Position numbers and translations under genes: made by a program. The notes under the pieces are model-generated. The model did not search any database. It was not told the DNA's origin and saw only the letters and a program-made list of their open reading frames with translations. From Entoloma clypeatum (Eukaryota > Basidiomycota > Agaricomycetes > Agaricales > Entolomataceae), in the NCBI GenBank assembly GCA_963565915.1, contig OY751487.1, forward strand, positions 2,666,001 to 2,730,000: a DNA stretch of 64,000 nt, written 5' to 3'. Of this stretch, positions 1 to 9,605 are shown in pieces; position 1 is the stretch's first letter; the number at the start of each line of letters is the position of its first letter.

Positions 1-1
1 G

Positions 2-748
2 TTCCAAAAGAGCCTCACAGATGATCAGAAGATTCTTGCGGTACTATCCCGCATGATGGAAGGGTCCGGCAGGCACTGGGCCAGTAACAAGTTAGATGCT
101 CTTGCTGTTGACAACAAGAACATCACCTGGCTAGGTTTCTCTGATGATATCGCCACACAATTCTCCATCGCCAACAAATCGGTTGCTGCCAAGGTGAGAC
201 TCGAAGTCCTGAGACAAGAGAAACGCACCATCAACAAATTCTTGGACGAATTCGAAGAGCTCTTGAAGCTGTCAAACCTTGGTGAAGAAACTGGGAAATA
301 CATCCTAGAGAAGAACATCAACTGCAGAATCTCTGAACAAGTGGCTAGTGATGGCAAGACATACTCCGAGTACGCAAAAGAGATCCAAAACAAGGGACAA
401 CAGATGGAAGGACATGCACTGGTCATCCGAGGTGGCGGCGACATGCACACTGGATCGGGTACCACTTATGGTGGTCAGGGCAAGGCCATGGAGATTGACA
501 AAGCAGGAGTAGCCCATTGCTACAACTGTCAACGCTTTGGTCACCTGGCTAAAGACTGTAGCGCTCCAAAGAAGAAAGATGGTTGCAAGTGTTTCAACTG
601 CGACCAAGAAGGCCATATTGCGCGCAACTGCCACAAGCTGAAGAAGAACTCCGGAAGGGTTAGGAAGGTGTCTGAGGAAGATGCTGAGAATGATGAAACC
701 ACAATCTTAGAAGCTGACGAGAAGGATTTTCCCAAAGGGTCTGATTAA
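2..748 (+). pseudogene. gag: Gag of gypsy A (partial, open at left edge)
   Basis: The frame is open from base 2, so the ATG at 53 is probably internal and the N-terminus lies outside the window. The protein has a helical capsid-like region followed by two retroviral-type CCHC zinc knuckles, CYNCQRFGHLAKDC and CFNCDQEGHIARNC, and an acidic tail. Gag forms the particle and binds element RNA through the knuckles. A stop at 746-748 ends the frame shortly before the decayed protease region. Whether this stop is the native gag end or a later mutation cannot be decided here, because copy A2 lacks this part. No sign of a host gene is seen. Confidence 0.85.
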
Positions 749-3480
749 ACGACGCTAAGTTGCGACCCTTATCTATTAAATGGACTTGCTTGCCTTGTAT
801 GACTGCAGACAATAGAACCTATGTCATCCCTGCCAAGCGAGCCGCTGCGTCGACTAAGATTGTGAAAGGAGATAAACCTCTGAAAAGACAAGAGATCAGG
901 CTGTTAGCTCAGCTCAAAACACGATGAGGATCAAAGGTCATCCAACCTGAGGTTGACAGCGGGTGTGAACGCACATGCATCCATCCCAGAATAGTACATG
1001 AACAGAACCTCCCCACACGAGGAATACCGCCCATAGCAATTCTAAATGCGGATGGATCACCAAATTGACAACAGAAAGCGAGCCAACTTGCTGAAGTCAA
1101 GCTGGATTTGGGAGCACATCAGGAAACCATGGAAGCAATGGTACTGTACATTGGGAGAATGGACATGCTCTTGGGACATGACTGGTTGGTACACCCCAAC
1201 CCCACAATCAATTGGACAACCGGCGCGGTAACATTTAACTGGTGCCCAACAACATGTTGAACCAAACACTCAGATTTCAGGATTAACCTTGATGGTTGCA
1301 AACACCGGGTTTGCATGGTTGAGGTGCGCGACAAAGATGCACCCAAAAAGTTGGATCAGAAATGGAAGCCTGGAGACCCTATTTTGGAAGCCGTCACTCC
1401 CACACCACCTCCCACAACCAAACGACCCTCATATGTTGAACAATTTGCTCATCTCTTTGAGAAGGAGAACTTTGATAAAATCCCAAAGGAGAGGGAGTGG
1501 GACCATGGTATCGAACTTACACCGGACGCACCAAAGGAACTAGGGGGAAATACATATCCCATGACACAAAAGGAACAAGAGGAGTTGGACGCATTCATCA
1601 ACAAGGGTCTAGCAACAGGAAAGATCCACCCATCCAAATCCCCTTATGCCTCCCCTTGCTTCTTCATCAACAAGAAGGATGGTTCCAAATTATTGGTACA
1701 AGATTACCGCATGGTCAATAAATTCACGGTCAAAGACAAGTTCCCACTCCCACGAATATCTGATCTCTTGGATGTGCTAAAAGATGCAGTCTACTTCAAT
1801 AAGATGGACATCATGTGGGGCTATAACAACATCCGGATTAAGGAGGGCAATGAATGGAAAGCTGTCTTCCTCACCAGTCGAGGATTGTTCGAACCATTGG
1901 TCATGTTTTTCGGTCTTTGCAACTCCCCGGGAACGTTCTCTCGAATGATGGCTAGTCTATTCCGGGACCAGATCCGCCGACGTATCTGCATGATCTACAT
2001 GGATGACATCGTGGTTATCGGTAAAACCAAGGAAGAACTCGCGCAAAACACCAAAGAAATCCTACAGATCCTATCGGACAATGATTTGTTCCTAAAGGAG
2101 AAGAAGTGTTTATGGGAAGTAACAAAATGTCCTATATTGGGATATGTTGTTGGTGAGGGACGTGTCGAAATGGAAACTGAGAAGGTGGATACGATCCGAA
2201 ACTGGCGAGCACCCACATCAAAAAAGGAAGTTCAGAGGTTCCTTGGATTTGCTAACTTCTATCAATGTTTTATTGAAGGGTACTCAAACATTGCGAAACC
2301 TCTCACCGCGCTCACAGGCGGTACAGCATTTACTTGGGGACCAACAGAGCAGCAAGCCTTTGAAGGTCTCATATGGGCAATTACATCGGCACCAGTCTTG
2401 GCATTACCGAAACCAGAGGGACAGTTCAGGGTTGAAACTGATGCATCGGGCTCTGCCATTGGAGTGGTACTCTCTCAGAAGCAAGACGAGAAATGGCACC
2501 CCATCGTGTTCTTGTCGCGGACCATGTCTGCGGCCGAACAGAATTACGAGATATACGACAAGGAACTTCTGGCAGTCGTGGAAGCATTGAAAGATTGGAG
2601 ACACTATCTGCTTGAAGCCAGGGAACGTTTCGAAATCTTGACCGATCACAAGAACCTGGAATATTTCCGTTGTCCTCAGGACCTAAATCAACAACAGCGA
2701 CACTGGAAAATGAAGTTACAAGACTATGACTTTGAACTACGGCATGTGCCTGGCAAGACCAATGCGAAAGTGGACATCCTGTCGCGCTTACCCTGGTATG
2801 AAGCGGAACTCGAACCACAAGACAGTGACCAAATGCTCAAGGAGGGATTATTCTTGAAACAGTTAGAATCAGAAGATGTGGTACAAATGGAGATGTTCAC
2901 GGAGGAACAATTCTTTGAAGGGGGTGAAACATCTCATTCCATCAAAATCGGAAATGTCACAACCATTGAAAACCCATGGATTGCATGCATCAAGGCTTCG
3001 AACCACATGAAGACAGAAGTAGTGAGAATCCTCATTGGTATCAGCAGGAGAATGGGATCACCTATGCAGGAGAATGAGTCTATGTCCCACCAGATCCACA
3101 ATTACAACAAGAGTTGATGTTCAAATCACACAATGCACCAGTGGCTGAACATCCAGGACAGTACTGAACACATGAACTCCTCACTCGCACCTACTGGTGG
3201 CCTACCATACTGTATGATGTGAAGAAGTACGTGAAGGGTTGCGACACTTGTCAATGCAACAAGGTCAACTGACAGAAGCAACACGCTCCGCTACATCCCC
3301 ATGCAGCACCAAGTCACCCATGGGAAGTCATAGGGATCAATATTGTGGGACCGATACCAGAATCTGATGGAAAAAATGCAATTCTGGTCATCACAGATAG
3401 ACATTCGAAGATGCTTCACCTCATCCCGACAACCGTGGAATTATCAGGTGAAGGATTAGCCAAGATCTATCGGGATCAGA
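749..3480 (+). pseudogene. pol: Pol of gypsy A, part 1: protease, RT, RNase H, start of integrase
   Basis: From 749 to about 1314 the frame is broken, but a protease signature EVDSGCERTCI (normally DSGAT) is readable near 949-980. From 1315 to 3117 one frame encodes reverse transcriptase (VQDYRMVNKFTVKDKFPLPR, then the palm motif YMDD near 2000), the RNase H region (ETDASGSAIGVVLS; DHKNLEYF) and a linker. Integrase starts around 3110 in another frame. Compared with A2 it carries stops from CGA/CGG to TGA, for example in the zinc-binding region. The first catalytic Asp of the integrase core (GIDVVGP in A2) reads Asn here. The sequence stops at the TA where the Tc1 element entered. Confidence 0.88.
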
Positions 3481-3482
3481 TA

Positions 3483-3512
3483 CAGTGCCTCACAAAACTG
3501 ATTCAATGTTTG
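3483..3512 (+). repeat. Left terminal inverted repeat of Tc1-like element
   Basis: This repeat starts CAGTGCC directly after the TA dinucleotide and matches the right end in inverse orientation for 30 bp without mismatch, then imperfectly for roughly 100 bp more. A further copy of the core (CTGATTCAATGAGT) lies inward at 3671-3693 in the opposite orientation. Confidence 0.92.
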
Positions 3513-3722
3513 CTACTTTGTGAATACCTTCAAAATAACTTTGCAAATAATGCCAATCAAAAGAAGGTATTGGTACCTGGTTAAAAGCCCTGCTTCAGGA
3601 CTCTTGGAATCTGCACCAATTATGTAATTCCCATAAGAAATGATCAATATACGATCAAACTACTCCAGGGACTCATTGAATCAGTCCTGCGAGCATGCAC
3701 AGCAAACACAGTACCTCACACC

Positions 3723-4730
3723 TCAGTACTTGGTATTACCTCCCTTAGCTTTGATTACTGCCTCTATCCTTCTTGGCATACTTTCTATCAGGTTTTGACA
3801 CACTTCTGGCTCTATATTATTCCACACCTCTGCTGCTCTGTCCCAAATCTCCCAGACTCCCTTGGGTGGTGTTGGATATTCATTCAACTTCCTTTTAATA
3901 TGAACCCAGAGGTGTTCAATAGGATTGAGGTCTGGGGACTGTGCAGGCCAATCCAGCAGAGCAATATTCTTGCTGTCCATCCATTTCTTGGAGGTGTGCT
4001 TGGGGTCATTGTCCTGCTGAAAAATGATCTCCTCTTCAGAGATTCCACTCTCCTCCATGCTGGGCAGCAAATTGTCCTCCAAAATGGACACATACTGATC
4101 AGCATCCATCCTCCCCTCAACCTCTGCAAGTCTCCCCACACCTTCCCAACCCATACAACCCCAAACTATAATATTTCCTCCCCCAAACTTGACTGTGCCC
4201 TGAACCTCTCTTTCAATAAGCCCCTCACCCTTCTTTTTCCAGACCCATTCCTTGCCATCTGACCCAAACCTGTTGATTTTGGTCTCATCTGACCAAATGA
4301 CCCTCTTCCAGTCCTCCACTGTCCATTCCCTGTGCTTCATAGCAAATGCCAACCACCTCTTCCAATGTATGGCCTTTAAGAAAGGTCTTTTCTTCTTTGT
4401 TACAGCCTTGAATTCATGTTTTCTGAGAACCCTTCTCACAGTTTCTGGGGAGACAGGATTGGAGATGACAGTGTTGATGTGTTTGGTAGCCTGCACAGCA
4501 TTGGAGGCTCTCCCTGAGGTGATTTGTGAAAGTATGTTTCGTGTGTTGGTGGGAGAAAGCTTGGATGGACGACCACCAGAAGAGAGATTGCGATGAGGAA
4601 GAAGATTCTGAAGCACTCTGGAGACAGTTGGTTGGCTGACACCCAGGTTAGAGGCAATATGACGAGTGGAGTGACCATTGGAGGCCAGAGAAAGAATGTT
4701 TTCCTTGTGGGAAGAGGAGATAGGGCGCAT
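3723..4730 (-). CDS. Tc1-like transposase, 335 aa, intact
   Basis: A cut-and-paste transposase that binds the element ends and integrates at TA. Residues about 1-60 form a helix-turn-helix (HSTRHIASNLGVSQPTVSRV), followed by a second DNA-binding region to about 115. The catalytic core shows WSDETKINRFG (first Asp), FQQDNDPKHTS (second Asp) and SPDLNPIEHLW (Glu). I count 31 residues between the second Asp and the Glu, fewer than the 34 usual for Tc1. The length fits the family (about 340 aa). It is the only gene of the element, and the ATG at 4730 is the first in frame and lies well inside the ends. No stop or frameshift is seen. Confidence 0.93.
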   Translation of the reverse strand: MRPISSSHKENILSLASNGHSTRHIASNLGVSQPTVSRVLQNLLPHRNLSSGGRPSKLSPTNTRNILSQITSGRASNAVQATKHINTVISNPVSPETVRRVLRKHEFKAVTKKKRPFLKAIHWKRWLAFAMKHREWTVEDWKRVIWSDETKINRFGSDGKEWVWKKKGEGLIEREVQGTVKFGGGNIIVWGCMGWEGVGRLAEVEGRMDADQYVSILEDNLLPSMEESGISEEEIIFQQDNDPKHTSKKWMDSKNIALLDWPAQSPDLNPIEHLWVHIKRKLNEYPTPPKGVWEIWDRAAEVWNNIEPEVCQNLIESMPRRIEAVIKAKGGNTKY

Positions 4731-5061
4731 GATTAATTATGGAGGCTGTTGAGGTTGGATTCTTCTTATACAACTTTCCTTGACAACCCATCAGGGTTCT
4801 ATTCAAGTTCCATCAGTAAGTCATGACAACTGGTTACCATACAACCAGTGAAGCATTTGATTCTGATAATTGCCATAGGTACTCACAAAACTGATTCAAT
4901 GAGTTGCTGATTTAATTTAATCATATCTCCATGGATTCTGATCTAAATCATATGATTCCTTTATATTCTAAAAGCCCTGAAGTAGGGCTTTCAATTATAT
5001 ACCAAAGGTTTAATTCAATTGGTATTCTTTGCAGATTATCTTGAAGGTATTCAAAAAGCAA

Positions 5062-5091
5062 CAAACATTGAATCAGTTTTGTGAGGCACTG
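5062..5091 (-). repeat. Right terminal inverted repeat of Tc1-like element
   Basis: This is the mirror copy of the left end, finishing GGCACTG before the duplicated TA. An inner copy of the core lies at 4882-4904, again in opposite orientation to the outer one. Confidence 0.92.
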
Positions 5092-5093
5092 TA

Positions 5094-5996
5094 TGGAAAC
5101 TTCATGGGATTCCCAAGAAGATCATCAGCAATAGGGGACCACAGTTCGCCACATAGTTCATGGAGATACTCTGCCGCATGCTAGGGATCAAGAGGAATCT
5201 GTCCACCGCATACCACCCACAAACCGATGGACAGGCTGAGCAATCACATCAGGAAATGGAGGTGTTCTTACAGAACTTTGTCAACCATCTACAGGATGAT
5301 TGGGCTGAGTGGATCACAATCGCAGAGTTCCAGTACAATGACAAAGAACATCAGGCGACAAAGCACACCCCATTCTACCTCAACTATGGTTTATATCCTT
5401 GGAAGGGAGAACTTGTGTTAGAAGATACCAATCTGGCTGCCAACAACTTCTTGAAAAGACTCAAACAGGCACGAGAAGAAGCCAATGCAGTGCTAAAACA
5501 AGTGCAGAATCAGATGAAGAAGACAGTTGACACACGACAAAGTCCATCTCGGGACTACTGCATTGGAGATAAGGTGTGGCTAGAAGGGACTAACATCAGG
5601 ACCGATCGTCCCTCAAAGAAACTTGATGCACTCCGACATGGACCATTCAAAGTCCTAGAGAAGAAAAGAGCTAGCGTGTACCTTCTTGATCTTCCGAAGA
5701 CTTGGAAGATGATTCACCCTGTGTTCAACGAGACCCTGTTGTCACCATATAAAACTCCGAAGTATGCCATCCAGAAAAAGAAACCAGCCCCTGATCCGAT
5801 CATTGTCGAAGGACGAGAAGAGTACCATGTGTCTATGATCCTAGACTCTCGAAAGTTCTGTGGAAAGATCCAGTACCTCGTCCAATGGGAAGAATATGGC
5901 CCAGAAGAGAACACATGGGAACCTCAAACCAATGTTCAGAACGCTCAAGATCTGATCTGTGATTTCCATCGGCAGAACCTGTCTCGCCCACAATAA
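5094..5996 (+). pseudogene. pol: Pol of gypsy A, part 2: integrase core end and chromodomain
   Basis: Continuation of the integrase after the Tc1 element. The core shows [19 protein letters not shown] with the catalytic Glu region altered relative to A2 (QAERSHQ), then a GPY/F-like region ([15 protein letters not shown]). A C-terminal chromodomain follows at about 5810-5950 (EEYHVSMILDSRKFCGKIQY, then NTWEPQTNV). Chromodomains direct such integrases to modified histones. The frame from 5160 to the stop at 5996 is open, but upstream stops (for example around 5130-5157) separate it from part 1. Confidence 0.88.
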
Positions 5997-6131
5997 AAGA
6001 CATTTTTCGAAATCCATGACAGTACTGACCTCATCAGTCAAACACACACCGAGTTCCCCACTCTAGTCCACTTCTCTGCCCAGTATAGCCTCCCCATTCT
6101 TCTTCTACCTCTCAACCATCCTCGCCGCCAA

Positions 6132-6503
6132 ATGTCTACCACCACCACTACCTCCACTTCCACCGCCGACATCAACCCTGCCATTGCTGCCCTCATGGAT
6201 GAAGCACTCTCCATGAGAGACCAAATCCATGCCCTCGAAACTTCCCTCACCGATCTCCTTCATTGCCAGATGCATATCCGGCTTCACTCACTGTCCAACC
6301 TCCCTGTCGCCCCAAGTCCCAAGGAGAAACAAATTCTCAGAAATTACACCAGCACCCTTGTCATTGAAAATCGACGTATTCGGCTGGCTGTCAAAGGCCT
6401 TGAGCTCGCCGTTGCCATCAACAAGGAGCTGATATATGATTGGAGCCTCAAGAAGAGTCCGAACTGGTCCGACCCCAACAACAATGAGGGATGGGGACAG
6501 TGA
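6132..6503 (+). CDS. Accessory ORF downstream of pol in gypsy A, 123 aa
   Basis: This small sense-strand ORF lies between pol and the 3' LTR. The product starts with a Ser/Thr-rich stretch (MSTTTTTSTSTADINPAI) and continues with a predicted helical region (ALMDEALSMRDQIHALETSL, then ENRRIRLAVKGLELAVAINK), ending ...NEGWGQ. I recognise no domain. The same ORF occurs in copy A2 (48328-48639), where a few inserted bases shift its end. Its presence in two copies shows that it belongs to the element and is not a chance frame. Its function is unknown. A coiled-coil partner of Gag would be a guess. Confidence 0.7.
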   Translation: MSTTTTTSTSTADINPAIAALMDEALSMRDQIHALETSLTDLLHCQMHIRLHSLSNLPVAPSPKEKQILRNYTSTLVIENRRIRLAVKGLELAVAINKELIYDWSLKKSPNWSDPNNNEGWGQ

Positions 6504-6537
6504 CTCTGTGAGGACACAGAGCTTGAGGAGGGGAACA

Positions 6538-6939
6538 TGTTACGGACTCTATGGTATGAGGACCACGTCATATCTTTTACTTATCATCTGAACGTGGCGC
6601 CCTCTTACGAACTTACTATGTCTAATGTCTGCTTTCGCAACCTTCAATTCCCAGTCTGACTCACTATCTTACTTCATCATCCCCTTTAGTATACTTCACT
6701 CCCGTGCTGACTCGCTTTCCGCAGTCAGCTTACTCACTGTACATAGCCTTCCGCAGTCGCCTTACTCATGCGCACTGCCTTCCGCAGTACTGACTCATCC
6801 GCTATCGCCTATAGTCAGTATCTATATAAACCCTCTGTAGCATAGTTAGATTCCTTAGATTTAGCAATCACATTGCTCTTCACCTTTCCACTTCCTGCAT
6901 ACTCTGCCCAAACCTTGGAACAGTTTGTTAAGCATAACA
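6538..6939 (+). repeat. 3' LTR of gypsy A (402 bp)
   Basis: It starts TGTTACGGACTC and ends GCATAACA, preceded by the purine-rich tract GAGGAGGGGAAC. A TATA-like TATATAAACC is near 6825. A matching 401-bp LTR ends copy A2 (48738-49138). The sequence directly right of it belongs to gypsy B. Confidence 0.92.
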
Positions 6940-8560
6940 CCATGGGACGTCTATCCCAAAGAGGGGAATAGCGACTACATATGTGTCAGTAAATCCAAGC
7001 AACTTCCAACCAGTCTTTTCCCAAGAACAGCTGTTCACATCTCTCTGAGCTACGGAGTTGTTCACCCCCATTCTCCACGCCGCAGTCATCATGGACATTG
7101 AACAGCTACATTCCGACATCCTCCGTTCACTCCCATCTGACCCAATCTATGCCGACCATCTCAAGGAGCCCAAACCGCACTGGTCCGTAGACTCCAACGG
7201 TTTCCTCCGTCATAGTGGTCACATTTATGTCCCCGACTCTGATAACCTCTGACTCCGCATCCTCCGCAACAAGCACGACCATATTCTCTCCGGACACCCC
7301 GGACAGAACAAGACAGTTAGTCTCATTCAACAAGATTATACTTGGCCTGGTGTTCGAGACTTTGTCAAAAAGTATTGCAAATCCTGCACCACTTGCATGC
7401 GCTCTAAACCTCGATGCCACAAGCCCTATGGTATGCTCAAGCAACTCCCAGTTCCAAACCTTCTGTGGAACTCCATATCCATGGACTTCATCAAGACACT
7501 TCTGACCTCCGGCAGTTCTGACGCAATCCTTGTTATTGTTGACCAAATGACAAAACAAAGCATATTTGTTCCAACTACGATCCACTGCACCTCCAAAGAC
7601 CTAGCCACCTTGTTCATCTTGCATGTGTTCTCCAAGCACGGAGTACCAAAACATGTCACCTCCGACCGAGGCCCAGAGTTCATCTCCCGCTTTTTCCGCT
7701 CCCTCGGAAAAGCCCTCAACATGACTCTGCACTTCACCTCTGGCTATCATCCTGAAGGCGACGGTCAAACCGAATGTACCAACCAAACCTTGGAACAGTA
7801 CCTCCGCATTTTCTGCAACTATCAGCAGGACAACTGGTCCAAGCTACTTCCGCTTGTGGAGTTCACGTACAACAATGCTCTGAGTGCTACGACTGGGATC
7901 TTGCCCTTCTTTGCCAATGAAGGTTATCATTTGAACCTCTCTGTCCATCCAGAGTGTGACCTTGCATCCGCCCGTGCCCGACAATTCATTGTAGACCTGG
8001 ACGAGCTTCACCAAGAGCTCAAATCTACAATCCTAGAAGCTCAACAACGCTATCAAGGCCCCGCCAATCTCCGGTGTGCCCCGCCCCCTCTGCTTGAAGT
8101 AGGACAGCAAGCGTTTGTGAAGGCCAAGTTTTTCCGCACTACATGACCCTCCAAAAAGCTGTCTGAAAAGTACCTTGGCCCCTTTGACATCCTTGCCAGG
8201 AATGGTACACACTCTTACACCCTCCGACTTCCGGACACCATACGCGGTGTTCACCCCGTTTTCCACATCTCCATGCTGGAGCCATCTGTTCCGAACGACA
8301 TTCCAAACCGGACAGTAACTCTGCCTCCTCTGATCGACATTGAAGGAGAAGTGGAATACGAAATCGCCGAAATCCTTGACACCAAACTGGATCGTCGGTG
8401 TTCTTGCAAACTGCTCTACCTAGTCCATCGGCTAGGCTATGAAGGAACTGATGAGGAACAGTCCTGGCTACCCGCCACGGAACTTGAACTCGTGATGGAC
8501 TTAGTCACGGATTTCCACTCCACATATCCGGAGAAACCGGGCCCCTTATCATGCCTATAG
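6940..8560 (+). pseudogene. pol: Pol 3' region of gypsy B: integrase and chromodomain
   Basis: Integrase remnants aligned with element E. The zinc-binding part is around 7260-7420 (HDHILSGHPGQ, then CTTCMRSK), the core at 7397-8146 (SDRGPEFISRFFRSL; SGYHPEGDGQTE) and the chromodomain at 8273-8560. The frame is broken by a stop in the zinc-binding part and a TGA at 8144-8146 after KAKFFRTT. The same TGA occurs at the homologous codon in element E. The first core Asp region (SMDFIKTLLTSGSSDAIL) is present. The pol end lies about 70 bp from the end of the convergent antisense gene. Confidence 0.85.
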
Positions 8561-8632
8561 CACCTCGCAAGATATATATTACAAAAAATGAAAATAAATA
8601 AAATAAATAAATATTATCAGAGGGGGGCGGGG
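8561..8632. other. AT-rich spacer between convergent pol and antisense gene (B)
   Basis: This short AT-rich stretch separates the end of pol (+) from the end of the antisense gene (-). The equivalent spacers in D (36568-36660) and E (53549-53592) are also AT-rich. It probably holds 3' ends of both transcripts. No clear terminator motif is seen. Confidence 0.5.
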
Positions 8633-9579
8633 CTACTGAGTCTTGGCCTTTTTGGCCAGCGGACCATCATCCTCCGACTCATCCTCCGGTTCTCCCTCCG
8701 CCTCCTCTTTCTCTGCTTGCAGTTCCGCAAGCTCCCCATCTGCCAACTCCTCGTCCTCCCCCTCGTCCTTTTCCTCATCCTCTTCCTCTCCTTCTTCCTC
8801 TTCTCCATCCTCCGGCTCTGACTCCGGAGCCACCACCTCCAGCAGGAAGTTCCAGTAAGCGAGGTGGTTGTTTGAAATTTGCAGCTGCTGGAGCAGCGCA
8901 CAACCAACCATCGCCGACCGCTCCTCTTTCTCCACCAAAGCCTCCTGGAGCTCCTGGAGCTCCTCTGTGACCCCTGCCCCACATCAGCCTTTTGCCCTGC
9001 TCAGACCCACGACCTCCGCAACGACCTCCTCTGTCTTTCCCCATTTCCGCTTCGCCCGCGTCTCACTGGCCTTCAGGAAAACCTGTTTGCTGTCTTTGCA
9101 CCGCTGGCACGTGGTGCCTTTCCCCTGCCTAAGGAGATTGTCAGCAAAAAAAAAGAAGATGGAGAAGTGGGTACTCACAGCGCCCACTTGCATTCCACCT
9201 TGGCCTGCGCACAGGCCTGACATGCCTCCCCCCGGACCTCCGACTCCTCCGCTCCACTCTCCGCCCTCTGCTTCCCCGCCTTCTTTGCCCTCTTCTTCTC
9301 CACCTCTGCCTCTGCCCTCTCTTTTGCCTCCACCTCCTTCGCCCTCCTCTCAGCCTCCACTTTCCTCCTCGCCTCCGCCTCCTCCTTCTCCTTACGTATC
9401 TGCGCCAAACGGCGCAGGAGCTCCTCTTTGGAGTCGTCCAGGTTGGCGCTGGAGCGCGCAGGTTGTGTGTTCAAGTCTTGGGGCATGTTGGTGGTAACTG
9501 GAAGAAAACCCTTGGGCTGCTCATCTCCATTAAATAACCAAGACCACATGACCTTGTTTATTTTCTCACGGTCTTCCAT
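8633..9579 (-). pseudogene. Antisense accessory gene of gypsy B (decayed twin-CX2CX6C protein)
   Basis: It lies between pol and the 3' LTR and reads toward pol. Exon 1 (9579-9179) starts at an ATG 27 nt from the LTR edge and encodes MEDREKINKVMWSWLFNGDE, a long charged coiled coil and CQACAQAKVEC. A 50-bp intron (9178-9129, GTGAGT...TTAG) is followed by exon 2 with CQRCKDSKQVF. The last Cys of the second CX2CX6C motif, present in element D, is Phe here. A stop near 8984 and a shift separate the acidic end (8938-8633, ending AKKAKTQ). The gene is dead in this copy but clearly the same as in D (35622-36567). Confidence 0.8.
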
Positions 9580-9605
9580 GGGTGTCAGACCTAAGAGGGG
9601 AATAC

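Larger units (their letters stand above)
3483..5091 (-). mobile_element. Complete Tc1/mariner-superfamily element
   Basis: A 1609-bp DNA transposon with perfect outer inverted repeats (CAGTGCCTCACAAAACTGAT...), extended as imperfect repeats for about 130 bp. It is flanked by TA at 3481-3482 and 5092-5093. The homologous stretch of copy A2 (near 47280-47300) has a single TA with no insertion, which shows the empty site directly. It encodes one intact minus-strand transposase. The element entered the integrase coding region of gypsy A, so it is younger than A. With intact ends and an uninterrupted transposase it could still be autonomous. Confidence 0.95.
1..6939 (+). mobile_element. Ty3/gypsy element A, 5' end outside window
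   Basis: A chromodomain-type Ty3/gypsy retrotransposon on the plus strand. In order it shows gag with two zinc knuckles, a decayed protease, reverse transcriptase/RNase H, integrase with chromodomain, a small extra ORF, a purine-rich tract just before 6538 and a 3' LTR. The 5' LTR and start of gag lie left of the window. It is split at 3483-5091 by a Tc1-like element. A truncated second copy (A2, 45822-49138) aligns closely and serves as a reference for the original sequence. Stop codons and lost catalytic residues show that A is dead. It sits inside gypsy B, whose sequence begins directly after its LTR. Confidence 0.9.

Noticed and set aside
3483..5091. Sleeping Beauty-type IR/DR structure.
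   Set aside because: The inner repeats are in opposite orientation to the outer ones, not direct repeats.
8643..9497. Long Ser- and Pro-rich plus-strand ORFs (8643-8858, 8868-9497) and their mirror in 35704-36557.
   Set aside because: They are antisense shadows of the Glu/Lys-rich coiled-coil gene; composition bias on the coding strand keeps the reverse frame open.
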